Shown here in pieces: positions 17,588 through 26,238 of a DNA stretch of 54,942 nucleotides (its first letter is position 1; every line of letters starts with the position of its first letter). Source of the stretch: Streptosporangium violaceochromogenes (GTDB taxonomy: Bacteria; Actinomycetota; Actinomycetes; Streptosporangiales; Streptosporangiaceae); assembly GCF_014654615.1 (NCBI RefSeq), contig NZ_BNBB01000037.1, forward strand, positions 1-54,942. Direction: 5' to 3'. Below the pieces are notes generated by a model. It worked only from the letters and a program-made list of their open reading frames with translations. It did no database searches and was not told the DNA's origin. A program made the translations under genes and the position numbers.

Positions 17588-20058
17588 TCTCCGTAGCCGA
17601 GGCAGACGAAGCCGGGCGTTCCCGTCTCCGCGCTCGCGGTGGCGAGTGCCCGGGCTGGCGGCCGGCCGGCCGCCAGCAACCTGTGGAAGGCCGTCATGAG
17701 CCCCAGGGTCTCCTCGTCACGCACCGGCACCAGACCGGCGATCACGCACTGCGTGCCCCGTGCGAGGAAGGTGCCCGCGAGCCCCAGCGGCGCCCCGTCG
17801 GCCGGGGCGTGCGCCATGCCCGCGTCACACGCCGACAGCACCACCAACCTCGGCGGGGTGCCCATCCCCAGCAGGTCGTAGGCCATCAGCGGGCCGTCGT
17901 CGAGGTCGAGGCCGGACAGCAGCGGGCTGCGCGGGCAGAACATCCCGTGGGCGGCCAGATGCGCCACCTCGGCCCGCTCCAGCGCGGCCGTCACCGCCGC
18001 CCGCCGCGCGGAGATCCGCTCGGCCCCCGGATGGAGGGCGCCGACCATGTCGGCCTCGGCCTCGGCGTACCGCAGGCCGGGACCGGCCACGGCCACGACC
18101 CCGCCCTCCCGCGGAGGGAGCCGCCGGTGGCCGCTCAGCCACGCGGCGGCGCCGCAGGCCACCGACACCGGCCGGCCGGCGTTCATCGGCAGGACCGGCC
18201 AGGGCAGGGTGTGAAGCGCCCCGGTCGGCACGATCACCAGGGGCCGGTCGCCCAGGAGGCCGCGCAGGGGGCCGAAGAGCAGCCGCTCCAGCAGCGCCGC
18301 CTCCCCGTCCGTCCCGGGTGCGCTCCCGTCGCGCAGGTGGGCCCGGCGCAGGCCGTAGCGGAGTCTGACCGTGGCCTCGGCGACGGGGGCGAAGGCTCCC
18401 AGGCGGCGCAGTGCGACGCGCCGCGGGGTGACGGCCACGGCGACCAGTTCATCGTCGTGGCGGGCGAACTCCACCAGGGCCGCCTCTCCGAGCGCCGCCC
18501 GCAGCTCGCCGAGGTCGGGGGCGACGGGGCGCCCGGCGCCTCCCGCGACCGCCCGCCACCGCTCGGCCCAGGCCAGGAGCGTACGGGCCCGGCCGGTCCG
18601 CAGCGCCAGGGCGAGCCCGAGCCCGGCCAGCGGTTCACCGGCCCTGACGGCGTGCGCGCGCATCGCGGGGTCGTCGAAGGCCGCCGCCCGCGCGCCCACC
18701 TCGGCCAGCCCGGCCCGGATCGCCGCGAAGGCTCCGCGCCGGTCACCCGCCAGCTCCCGCCGCAGCGCCGTCGCCTGACGCGCCGGCACCCCGGGGCCGG
18801 GGAGGACGAGACGGGCGAGCTGGGCGTCGGCGGCCGGGCGGTCACCGGTCCGGAGCGCGACCTCGGCGGCGGTGAGCCTGAGCGCTCCGGCCGTCTGGCG
18901 GTGGCCCGCGCCGTCCAGGTCATCGGCGCATGACAGCAACTCGGAGAGCAGCCTCCGGCAGGGCGGGCCGAGCGCGAGCCGTGCCCGCAGGGCGATCTCG
19001 GTGGCGAGTGGCACCAGGTTCGTACGGCCCTGGGCCGCAAGGCCGGCCGCGGCCTGCTCCGCGCTCCCCAGGGCGAGGTGCGGGTCTCTGGCGTGCAACT
19101 CGGCCCGGGCGAGCAGGAGCCGAGCCTCGGCCAGGGCGCCCTCCGCCCCCGCCGCGGCCAGCTCGGGCACCGCGCGGTCGAGCAGCGCCCGCGCCTCACC
19201 GGGCAGGTGGGAGGCGATCAGCGCCTCGGCCAGGTCGCAGCGCATCGTGGCCAGCCGCTCAGGGTAGCCAAGAAGACTCCGCTCGGCGCGGCGGTAGGCG
19301 GCGAAGGCGGCGGGAAGGTCTCCGCGCCGGGCGGCCAGGAACGGCAGGTTGCCCTCGGCGAGCGCGAGCACGTGGCCCAGCCCCGCCCGCCCGGCGAGGT
19401 CCGCGCAGCGGGTCAGGTCGGCCTCGGCCGCCGCGAACTCCCCGAGGAAGGCCCGGGCCACCCCGCGGTTGAGCAGGGCTCCGGCCAGGAACCTCACGTC
19501 ATCGCCGAGGAGGCCCACCGCGCGGTCGCACTGTTCGGCCGCCTCGGCGTACCGGCCGAGCCGGGACAGGGCCCCCGCCCGGTGGACACCGAGCCTGGCC
19601 GTCTCCACCGGTGTGAGGTGGGGTTCGACGGCTGTGGCGACGGCCAGGGCCTGTCCGGGGTGGCCGAGCTCGGTATGGACGTGGACCAGCGACAGCCGGG
19701 CCTGGGCGGCGCGGCGCGGCAGGCCCGCGGCGAGCGCGACGGCCACGGCCCGGTTCAGGTGCTCCTCGGCCAGCGGCAGGTCTCCCAGCTCCCTGGCGGC
19801 CAGCGCGAGCGCCCGGTGGGCGACGGCGGCGGCCTCCCCACCGGCCTCCCCGCGGGTCTCCCCGCCGGCGGCCTGGGCGGCGGGGCCGTCCGGGGGCGTG
19901 CCGCGGCCGGCGCCGGGGGCCGCCGCTCCTCCGGCCGCGGGAACGGCCGGCGCCGCGGAGCGGAGCACGCTGCGGGCCAGGGTCCGTGCCCGCGACGGGT
20001 CGCTGCCGGAGAGGGCCACCGCGCGCTCCGCGGCGGCGACCGCGTTCTCGGGGGTCAC
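17527..20058 (-). CDS. TPR-CHAT (caspase-like) protease
   Basis: This 843-residue protein has a long alpha-helical N-terminal part (about residues 1-480) with degenerate tetratricopeptide repeats rich in Ala, Leu and Arg. A C-terminal CHAT domain (about 560-830) follows. The expected catalytic pair is present: His703 in VAHLAAHGMF and Cys744 in VVLSACDAGM; GLAGTFLARGTQCVI follows as is typical. CHAT proteins are caspase-fold cysteine peptidases used in bacterial conflict and signalling systems; TPRs usually bind a partner or activator. Its GTG start at 20058 directly abuts the TAG stop of the upstream 154-aa gene, so it is the last gene of a coupled operon with a sigma factor and a subtilisin. 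Confidence 0.88.
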   Translation of the reverse strand: MTPENAVAAAERAVALSGSDPSRARTLARSVLRSAAPAVPAAGGAAAPGAGRGTPPDGPAAQAAGGETRGEAGGEAAAVAHRALALAARELGDLPLAEEHLNRAVAVALAAGLPRRAAQARLSLVHVHTELGHPGQALAVATAVEPHLTPVETARLGVHRAGALSRLGRYAEAAEQCDRAVGLLGDDVRFLAGALLNRGVARAFLGEFAAAEADLTRCADLAGRAGLGHVLALAEGNLPFLAARRGDLPAAFAAYRRAERSLLGYPERLATMRCDLAEALIASHLPGEARALLDRAVPELAAAGAEGALAEARLLLARAELHARDPHLALGSAEQAAAGLAAQGRTNLVPLATEIALRARLALGPPCRRLLSELLSCADDLDGAGHRQTAGALRLTAAEVALRTGDRPAADAQLARLVLPGPGVPARQATALRRELAGDRRGAFAAIRAGLAEVGARAAAFDDPAMRAHAVRAGEPLAGLGLALALRTGRARTLLAWAERWRAVAGGAGRPVAPDLGELRAALGEAALVEFARHDDELVAVAVTPRRVALRRLGAFAPVAEATVRLRYGLRRAHLRDGSAPGTDGEAALLERLLFGPLRGLLGDRPLVIVPTGALHTLPWPVLPMNAGRPVSVACGAAAWLSGHRRLPPREGGVVAVAGPGLRYAEAEADMVGALHPGAERISARRAAVTAALERAEVAHLAAHGMFCPRSPLLSGLDLDDGPLMAYDLLGMGTPPRLVVLSACDAGMAHAPADGAPLGLAGTFLARGTQCVIAGLVPVRDEETLGLMTAFHRLLAAGRPPARALATASAETGTPGFVCLGYGDQPVATGREGSVTQSDHDPT

Positions 20059-20523
20059 CTACGGGCGGATTCGGGTCCAGCTGGTGACGACCGGGGAGTG
20101 TTCGGGCCGCCGGCACACCACGCTGAACCACCCGGGAGGCAGGCCCGTGACGGCGAACTGCCCCGTCGCCGAGACCTCGCGTGCCTGGGTGAGGTGCGGG
20201 GTGCGGACCTCCACCGTCGTGCCCGCGCAGGGGAGGGGGGAGACCTGCCCGGCCAGGTCCACCAAGCCGTCCACGGGGGTGATCTCCAGCTCCACCGTGA
20301 GCTCGTCGGCGGTGAAGCGGAGCAGCCGCCCCTCCTGCCCCGAACGGACGCCCGCCGGGGCGGGCACCGCGACGGGCACGGCCACGGCGGCACCGGGAAG
20401 CCGCAGGCCGAAGATCGCGCGGGCGGCGGCCGGGACGTGGGCGGGGACGGGGTCTCGCCCCGCGGCCAGGCGAAGCGCGGCGATCAGGGACTCGTCGTCG
20501 ATCGCGGGGGGGCGCCGGGTCAA
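20059..20523 (-). CDS. 154-aa protein between sigma factor and CHAT genes
   Basis: The likely start is a TTG at 20523 that overlaps the sigma factor stop (TTGA), with a perfect GGAGG eight bases upstream. The N-terminal 45 residues are helical (DDESLIAALRLAAGRDPVPAHV). The rest is beta-rich and ends in a carboxypeptidase-regulatory/Ig-like pattern (VSATGQFAVTGLPPGWFSVVC). No membrane segment is present. I recognise no named family. Position suggests a sigma-binding regulator, an adaptor, or the substrate of the CHAT protease; this is inference from context only. Longer reading from 20784 is rejected because it overlaps the sigma gene in another frame. Confidence 0.72.
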   Translation of the reverse strand: MTRRPPAIDDESLIAALRLAAGRDPVPAHVPAAARAIFGLRLPGAAVAVPVAVPAPAGVRSGQEGRLLRFTADELTVELEITPVDGLVDLAGQVSPLPCAGTTVEVRTPHLTQAREVSATGQFAVTGLPPGWFSVVCRRPEHSPVVTSWTRIRP

Positions 20524-21119
20524 GGTGTCGCCTCCTGGGCGTTGAGCAGCGTGCGTAGCCGGTTCAGGCAGCGCCTCCGGGTGGGGCCGTAACTGCCGCT
20601 GGGCATGCCCAGGCGTCCGGCGAGCTGGCGGACCCCGGCGTCGGGCGCCGTGGCCGCCAGCAGGAGCAGTGAACGGCAGGGCTCGCGCATGGTCTCGACC
20701 GCCCGCCACAGCCGACGGCCCTCGTCGGCGCGGAGGACGGCGAGCGCGGGGTCGGAGTGGGCCTGCCCGGCCGGTGCCGGCCACGGGCCGGCGCTCTCGG
20801 CGTCGGCCGGATCGGCGACCAGGCGCTCACCCCGTCTCCGCCTGCTCAGGAGGGAGGCCTCGCGCCTGGCCGTGGTGAACAGCCAGGAGCCGACGCGGTC
20901 GGGGTCGCGGATGGTGTGCAGGCTTTCGAGCAGCCGCAGCCATGTCCCCTGCACCGCGTCGGCGGCGTCGGCGCCGCTCAGGCCGTGGGCGCGGACCACC
21001 GACCAGAGCAGCCCGGAGAACCGGCCGACCAGCGCGTCCCACGCCGCCTGGTCGCCCGCGAGCGCGGCGTGGATCGTCTGCCGGTCAATCACCGGCGCCT
21101 CCGGGATCACCTCGAACAC
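20520..21119 (-). CDS. ECF-type RNA polymerase sigma factor
   Basis: At 199 residues it has sigma region 2 (QAAWDALVGRFSGLLWSVVRAHGLSGADAADAVQGTWLRLLE in pieces; RVGSWLFTTARREA) and region 4 (PCRSLLLLAATAP...LAGRLGMPSGSYGPTRRRCLNRLR), with no region 3. It should direct polymerase to a specialised promoter set, possibly including its own operon. It sits between a subtilisin and the 154-aa/CHAT genes and overlaps the next start by four bases. No classical membrane anti-sigma factor gene is adjacent. The GTG start lies inside a 16-base tandem duplication, so the exact start is uncertain. Confidence 0.88.
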   Translation of the reverse strand: MFEVIPEAPVIDRQTIHAALAGDQAAWDALVGRFSGLLWSVVRAHGLSGADAADAVQGTWLRLLESLHTIRDPDRVGSWLFTTARREASLLSRRRRGERLVADPADAESAGPWPAPAGQAHSDPALAVLRADEGRRLWRAVETMREPCRSLLLLAATAPDAGVRQLAGRLGMPSGSYGPTRRRCLNRLRTLLNAQEATP

Positions 21120-21136
21120 AGATCACCTCGAACACA
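21105..21136. repeat. 16-bp perfect tandem duplication over sigma factor start
   Basis: The unit GATCACCTCGAACACA occurs at 21105-21120 and again immediately at 21121-21136. It covers the GTG start of the sigma gene and duplicates it out of frame (16 is not a multiple of three). Confidence 0.85.
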
Positions 21137-21139
21137 TGG

Positions 21140-21157
21140 GGTGCTCGTGTGAGCACC
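21140..21157 (-). promoter_or_regulatory. Short hairpin between subtilisin and sigma genes
   Basis: Inverted repeat GGTGCTC (21140-21146) / GAGCACC (21151-21157) with a 4-base loop lies between the subtilisin stop and the sigma start. It could be a weak attenuator or a regulator site; no U tract follows. Confidence 0.4.
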
Positions 21158-21169
21158 TTGGGTGAGACT

Positions 21170-22249
21170 TTACCCCGGCTCGGGCACGACGGACCCCAGA
21201 TCGCGAATTTGCCGTGCGCGTGCGGGGTCCAGCACGTGGGCCGCGGCCTCCTTGGGGGGCAGGCCGCGGGCGGCGGACGCGATCGCCCCGCTGACGACCG
21301 CCGTGGCGAAGGAGGTCCCGCTCCACCGGGCGTAGCCGTGGAACGCCCCGTGCTCCAGGAAGGCGCTGGTGAGCCACTCACCCCTGGCGCAGGCGTCCAC
21401 CCAGGAACCGTGCGCGGAGAAGGGCGCCCTGGCCTCCCCGGAGACGTCCAGCGCGCCGACGGCGACCACCCCGGGCAGCGCGGCGGGCCAGAACGGGCGG
21501 TCGGAGGCGGTGTTGCCCGCGCAGGCCACCACGGCGGTGTCCGCCAGGCCGGCCAGCGCCGCCTCCACCAGCGGGGAGGGCTCGTCGTCGAAGGTGTGCC
21601 CGCCGAAGGAGAGATTGAGCACCTGGGGTGGATCGTTCCTGAGCCGGGTCAGGGCGCGCAGCAGTCCCGCCTCGTCTCCGACGCCGTGGCCGTTCAGCAC
21701 CCGCAGCGGGCGGATCCGTGCCGCGGGGGCCGACCGCAGTACGAGGCCGGTGACGAAGGTACCGTGCCCGGCCTGGGCGTCCAGCCGGCCGTCGCCGTCG
21801 GAGTCGGGCGGTTCGGCGCTCTCGCGAGGTCGCCCACGGAACCACGGCCGCTCGCGCCACCAGGGGTGCGCGGCCAGGCCGGTGTCGGCCACGGCCACGA
21901 TCACGGCGCCGTCCCCGCTCCCGTCGTCCTCGCCGTGCCCGTCGTCCCGCGGCGCGGGCGGGGCCGCGGCTGGAAAGGGGCGGGAGGCCGGCCCCCCGAA
22001 GTAGAGGGGCTGGCCCACCAGCACGTGGTTGGGGGAGGCGGGATGGCCCCGGTCGCGGATCGTGACCGCCAGGTCGCAGACGTCGACCCCGGGAGAGAGC
22101 ATCAGGCGGAAGAGCCCGTCGGCCTCGGCCGTGGCGGCGGTCCATCGGGCGGCGGCCGCCGCTCCCCGGGCGTCCGTGAGGAGCTGGCCGGGCCTGACGA
22201 GCGCGGGTGCTCCGCTGACGGGCTCTACCCGTTTGATATCGGTCTGCAT
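21170..22249 (-). CDS. Cytoplasmic S8 family (subtilisin-like) serine protease
   Basis: This 359-residue protease has a complete Asp-His-Ser triad: Asp near 120 in VIVAVADTGLA, His near 161 in AGHGTFVTGLV, and Ser near 311 in SGTSFATAVVSGAIA. The oxyanion Asn is in CAGNTASD. The first 110 residues are a non-secretory N-terminal domain; no signal peptide or C-terminal anchor is present, so it is probably intracellular. The ATG at 22249 has a GGAGG site six bases upstream. It is the first gene of the operon that continues into the sigma factor, the 154-aa protein and the TPR-CHAT protease, implying a proteolysis-controlled transcription module. Confidence 0.88.
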   Translation of the reverse strand: MQTDIKRVEPVSGAPALVRPGQLLTDARGAAAAARWTAATAEADGLFRLMLSPGVDVCDLAVTIRDRGHPASPNHVLVGQPLYFGGPASRPFPAAAPPAPRDDGHGEDDGSGDGAVIVAVADTGLAAHPWWRERPWFRGRPRESAEPPDSDGDGRLDAQAGHGTFVTGLVLRSAPAARIRPLRVLNGHGVGDEAGLLRALTRLRNDPPQVLNLSFGGHTFDDEPSPLVEAALAGLADTAVVACAGNTASDRPFWPAALPGVVAVGALDVSGEARAPFSAHGSWVDACARGEWLTSAFLEHGAFHGYARWSGTSFATAVVSGAIASAARGLPPKEAAAHVLDPARARQIRDLGSVVPEPG

Positions 22250-22452
22250 CCGGTCCTCCGGGGGTTGATCGCCAGGTCGGTGCGTGTTTTCCTATCAGAG
22301 GACGCCGTAGTCGGGTCCCCGCGTCGCGGCATCTTGGTATGACCCCCCTCTGGTGCGGCGTCACAACCGACGGTAGTCTCTCCTACAGTCACTTGTGATC
22401 ATCCTGGCGAGGCCGTTGGGGAAGGCGCACCTCGTACGAAACGGGAGGTCCG

Positions 22453-22947
22453 GTGTCTGCTCGTGGCGTGCTTTACGTCCACTCAGCTCAGCCTGCGCTG
22501 TGCCCTCATATCGAATGGGCGGTCGCGGGTGTTCTTGGCGTACCCGTAGACCTGACCTGGACTCCACAGCCCGCCGCGCCCGGCCACGTGCGCGCGCAGG
22601 CGGAGTGGGAGGCCCGCCAGGGGACCGCCGCGGCCATCACCTCCTCCCTGATGGGCTGGCAGCGGATCCGCTTCGAGATCACCGAGGACGCCTCACCCGG
22701 GGCCGACGGATCCCGCCATGCCTACACCCCGTCGCTGGGCGCCTTCACCGCGGTGATCGGCGCCACCGGTGACATCCTGGTCCCCGAAGACCGGTTGCGC
22801 TCCGTCATGCTGATGGCGCGGCAGGGGCGGGTGGTGCTGGAGGAGGAACTGGACCGGCTGCTGGGCAAGCAGTGGGACGCCGAACTGGAGTCGTTCCGCC
22901 ACGCGGGCGAGGGAGCCCCGGTCCGCTGGCTGCACGCCGCCGTGTGA
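22453..22947 (+). CDS. DUF3145 family protein
   Basis: The 164-residue soluble protein begins MSARGVLYVHSAQPALCPHIEWAVAGVLG, the hallmark of DUF3145, an actinobacterial family of unknown function typically found beside the fatty acid synthase genes (from memory). Conserved blocks include TSSLMGWQRIRFEITEDAS and KQWDAELESFRHAG. The start is GTG after an AGGTCCG-like site. It is divergent from the subtilisin operon and converges on accD. A role linked to lipid synthesis is suggested only by location. Confidence 0.85.
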   Translation: MSARGVLYVHSAQPALCPHIEWAVAGVLGVPVDLTWTPQPAAPGHVRAQAEWEARQGTAAAITSSLMGWQRIRFEITEDASPGADGSRHAYTPSLGAFTAVIGATGDILVPEDRLRSVMLMARQGRVVLEEELDRLLGKQWDAELESFRHAGEGAPVRWLHAAV

Positions 22948-23101
22948 GGCCCGTACGGCGGGCGCGTGGGGCGCCTTCCGCCGGGTTTCCCACGGTCGGC
23001 CGCGGGGGCGCGCCGCCGCGGCCCAGGGCCCGCGCGTCTCCGTGGCGGCCGGTGCCCTCCCGGCGTCCCGGGAAGACGGGGAAGACGGCGGGAAAGACGG
23101 C

Positions 23102-23140
23102 GGCGCCCCGCGCACGGTGAGATCCGTGCGGCGGGGCGCC
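23102..23140. terminator. Bidirectional terminator between DUF3145 and accD
   Basis: A long GC hairpin with arms 23102-23117 and 23124-23140 (GGCGCCCCGC... and ...GCGGGGCGCC, one bulge) and loop TGAGAT lies between two convergent genes. Confidence 0.8.
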
Positions 23141-23196
23141 GGTGGAACAATCCGGTGGAACAGCGGGCGGGACGCGGGGGACGGCGCCGGGCGCGG

Positions 23197-24618
23197 TCAG
23201 AGGGGGATGTTGCCGTGGGCGCCGCGCGCCGGGGTGGCCTGGGAGAGGACCCTGGCGATGGCGCCGCGGGTCTCCTCCGGTTTGACGACCTCGTCCACCA
23301 CGCCGATCTCGATGGCCCGGTTCAGGCCGCCGGCGAGGATCTCGTGCTCCTCGGCGAATCTGGCCTCCAGGGCCGCCCGTTCCTCCTCCGGTGCCGCGGC
23401 GAGCTCGCGGCGCTTGAGGATGCGGACCGCGGCGACCGCGCCCATGACCGCGATCTGGGTGGTCGGCCAGCCGAAGACCCTGGTGGCTCCCAGGGCGCGG
23501 GAGTTCATCGCGATGTAGGCGCCGCCGTACGCCTTGCGGGTCACCAGGGTGATCCGCGGCACGGACGCCTCGGCGAAGGCGTGCAGCAGCTTGGCGCCTC
23601 TGCGGACCACGCCGTCGTGCTCCTGGCCGACGCCGGGGAGATATCCGGGGACGTCCACCAGGACGATCAGCGGCACCCCGAAGGCATCGCACATGCGCAC
23701 GAACCGGGCGGCTTTCTCGGCGGAGGCGGCGTCGAGGCAACCGCCCAGGCGCATCGGGTTGTTGGCGATCACTCCGACGGTCCGGCCCCCGAGGCGGCCC
23801 AGCGCGGTGACGACGTTGGGCGCCCACTTGGCGTGCAGCTCGACACCCGGCTCGTCGAGAAGGCCATTGACCAGGGGCTTCACGTCGTAGGCGCGGCGGG
23901 CGTTCTCCGGCAGGAAGCCGGAGAAGTCGACCTCCTCGACGTCGGTGCGGACCCGGCCCTGGTGGCCCAGGAGGACCGCCAGGCGCCGTGCCTGGACGTA
24001 GGCGTCGGTCTCGCTCTTGGTGACCACGTGCACCACGCCGCTGCGCTTGCTGTGGGGCTCGGGGCCGCCGAGCGCGGCCATGTCGATCTGCTCGCCGGTG
24101 ACGCTGCGCACCACGTCGGGGCCGGTGACGAAGATGCGGCCCTCGTCGGCCAGGATCACGATGTCGGTCAGCGCCGGCCCGTACGCGGCGCCGCCGGCCG
24201 CGGGGCCGACCACGACGGAGAGCTGCGGGATCACGCCGGAGGCTCGGGTCATCGCGGCGAAGACGCGGCCGACCGCGTGCAGCGACTCCACGCCCTCGGC
24301 GAGCCGGGCGCCTCCGGAGTGCCAGACGCCGATGATCGGGACCCGCTCGCGGACCGCGACGTCGTAGGCGTGCACGATGTGCTCGCAGCCCTCGCTGCCC
24401 ATGGCGCCGCCCTGGACGCGGGCGTCGCTGACGAACACCACGACCGGCACCCCCTCGACCCGGCCCATGGCCGAGAGCGCGCCGCTGCGGTCCACGGGAG
24501 AGATCAGCCGGACCGAGCCCTCGTCGAGGAGGGCCGCCAGGCGCACCTGGGGGTCACGGGGGTCGGCGGCCTCCTCGTCCGAGGCGTGGGCCACCACCCT
24601 GTTGTCGAGCACAGTCAT
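23197..24618 (-). CDS. accD: Acyl-CoA carboxylase beta (carboxyltransferase) subunit
   Basis: This 473-residue protein transfers carboxyl groups from biotin to acyl-CoA (malonyl- or methylmalonyl-CoA formation). It has two crotonase-like halves with acyl-CoA oxyanion glycines (GPAAGGAAYGPAL) and biotin-side motifs (KAYGGAYIAMNS, FGWPTTQIAVMGA). It is the last gene of the fabD-fabH-acpP-fabF cluster, the same placement as accD6 in mycobacteria, so malonyl-CoA supply for type II fatty acid synthesis is likely. ATG at 24618 with GGGAG upstream, 13 bases after the fabF stop. The biotinylated alpha subunit is not in this window. Confidence 0.92.
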   Translation of the reverse strand: MTVLDNRVVAHASDEEAADPRDPQVRLAALLDEGSVRLISPVDRSGALSAMGRVEGVPVVVFVSDARVQGGAMGSEGCEHIVHAYDVAVRERVPIIGVWHSGGARLAEGVESLHAVGRVFAAMTRASGVIPQLSVVVGPAAGGAAYGPALTDIVILADEGRIFVTGPDVVRSVTGEQIDMAALGGPEPHSKRSGVVHVVTKSETDAYVQARRLAVLLGHQGRVRTDVEEVDFSGFLPENARRAYDVKPLVNGLLDEPGVELHAKWAPNVVTALGRLGGRTVGVIANNPMRLGGCLDAASAEKAARFVRMCDAFGVPLIVLVDVPGYLPGVGQEHDGVVRRGAKLLHAFAEASVPRITLVTRKAYGGAYIAMNSRALGATRVFGWPTTQIAVMGAVAAVRILKRRELAAAPEEERAALEARFAEEHEILAGGLNRAIEIGVVDEVVKPEETRGAIARVLSQATPARGAHGNIPL

Positions 24619-24631
24619 CGCGGGCTCCCTG

Positions 24632-25864
24632 TCAGACGCTGGTGAAGGCCACGGCGACGTCGTGTCCGCCGAACCCGAAGGAGTTGTTGATCGCGGCGAT
24701 CTGCCCGGGGGGCAGCGCGCGGGGCGCGTCGCGCACGATGTCCACCTCGACGCCCTCGTCGAGCTCGTCGATGTTGATCGTGCCGGGAGCGGTCCGCTCG
24801 TGCAGCGCGAGGATCGTGAAGACCGACTCGATGCCTCCGGCGCCTCCCAGAAGGTGGCCGGTCATCGACTTGGTGCCGCTGACCAGCGGGTGGTCGCCGA
24901 TGACCTCCTTGATCGCGATGGTCTCCACCACGTCGCCCGCCGGGGTGGAGGTGGAGTGGGCGTTCACGTGCCTGATGTCGCCGCCGGTGAGGCCGGAGTC
25001 CTGCAGGGCCCGGCGCATGGCGAGCATCACCCCGGCGCCGGTCGGTTCGGGCTGGGCGATGTGGTGGGCGTCGGCCGAGTAGCCGACGCCGGCGGCCACC
25101 GCGTAGATCGTGGCGCCGCGCGCGAGGGCGTGCTCTTCGGACTCCAGTACCACGACGCCCGAGCCCTCGCCGAGCACGAACCCGTCCCGGGCCTTGTCCC
25201 AGGGGCGGGAGGCCCGCCGGGGGTCGTCGTTGCGCAGGGACATCGCGCGCATGGCGGCGAAGGAGCCGATGTTCAGCGGGTGGATGGCCGCCTCGGTGCC
25301 GCCGGCCACGACCACGTCGGCCCGGCCGGAGCGGATCATCTCGATGCCGTAGCCGATCGATTCGGCGCCGGTGGCGCAGGCGCTCACGGTGGCGTGCACG
25401 CCGGCGCGGGCGCCGATCTCGATGCCGATCCAGCCCGCGGCGCCGTTGGGCATCAGCATGGGAACGGTGTACGGCGAGAGCCGCTGCCAGCCCTTCTCCT
25501 TGAAGGTGTCGTAGGCGGCGAGGATCGTGGTGATGCCTCCGATGCCGCTGCCCACGACCACGCCGAGACGCTCGGGGTCGACCTTCTCGATCGCGGCGTG
25601 CGCCCATGCCTCGCGGGCGGCGACCAGCGCGAACTGCTCGGCCCGATCCAGCCGCCGTGCCTCCGGCCGGGGAAGTACCTCGGTCGGGTCCACGGCGGCC
25701 AGGGCCGCGAACTTCACCGGGACGGAGTCGACCCAGTCTTCGGTGAGGTTGCGGACCCCGGACTGACCGGCGAGGAGCGCCGACCAGGTCGAGGCGACGT
25801 CCCCACCGAGAGGCGTCGTCGCGCCGAGCCCGGTGACGACGACACGTGCCTGGTCCTTTTTCAC
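24632..25864 (-). CDS. fabF: Beta-ketoacyl-ACP synthase II
   Basis: This 410-residue condensing enzyme elongates acyl-ACP with malonyl-ACP. The Cys-His-His triad is present: Cys near 162 in VSACATGAES, His in HVNAHSTSTPAGD, and His in KSMTGHLLGGAGG. The open frame continues upstream through acpP in a different frame. The GTG at 25864 (KKDQARVVVTGLGATTPLGG) has an AAGGAG site and is the correct start. It lies between acpP and accD and is co-transcribed with them. Confidence 0.95.
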   Translation of the reverse strand: MKKDQARVVVTGLGATTPLGGDVASTWSALLAGQSGVRNLTEDWVDSVPVKFAALAAVDPTEVLPRPEARRLDRAEQFALVAAREAWAHAAIEKVDPERLGVVVGSGIGGITTILAAYDTFKEKGWQRLSPYTVPMLMPNGAAGWIGIEIGARAGVHATVSACATGAESIGYGIEMIRSGRADVVVAGGTEAAIHPLNIGSFAAMRAMSLRNDDPRRASRPWDKARDGFVLGEGSGVVVLESEEHALARGATIYAVAAGVGYSADAHHIAQPEPTGAGVMLAMRRALQDSGLTGGDIRHVNAHSTSTPAGDVVETIAIKEVIGDHPLVSGTKSMTGHLLGGAGGIESVFTILALHERTAPGTINIDELDEGVEVDIVRDAPRALPPGQIAAINNSFGFGGHDVAVAFTSV

Positions 25865-25917
25865 GTTCTGCGCTCCTTGTGAATCGCGGGTCTGGTCCGG
25901 TTGGTTCTCAGACGACG

Positions 25918-26157
25918 TCAGTTCTGGATGAAGTTGATGACGTCCTTGACGGTCTTGAGGTTCTTGAGCTGCTCGTCGGGAATCTCGACGCCGAATTCGT
26001 CCTGGGCGGCGACGGCGATCTCGACCATGGACAGCGAGTCGATGTCGAGGTCTTCCACGAAGCTCTTCTCCGGGCTGACCTCGGAGGCCGGGACGCCGGT
26101 GATCTCGTTGATGATCTTGCCGATACCAGCGAGGATCTCCTGCTCGGTCAGGGCCAT
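25918..26157 (-). CDS. acpP: Acyl carrier protein
   Basis: The 79-residue acidic protein carries growing acyl chains on phosphopantetheine. The attachment Ser (about 41) lies in the signature LDIDSLSMVEI. The frame opens further upstream, but ATG at 26157 (MALTEQEIL) follows an AAGGAG site and gives the normal ACP length. It sits between fabH and fabF, as usual for type II fatty acid clusters. Confidence 0.96.
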   Translation of the reverse strand: MALTEQEILAGIGKIINEITGVPASEVSPEKSFVEDLDIDSLSMVEIAVAAQDEFGVEIPDEQLKNLKTVKDVINFIQN

Positions 26158-26238
26158 GGCGAGTGTTCTCCTTGGATTCAGTGAATATGCGGTGTTCTGC
26201 GGGTTCTTCTGGTTTTGCACAGCCGGGCCGTGCAAGCT

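Noticed and set aside
17527..22249. The TPR-CHAT gene as part of a type III-E CRISPR system
   Set aside because: No repeat-spacer array and no Cas genes occur anywhere in the window; only the protease-sigma logic is similar.
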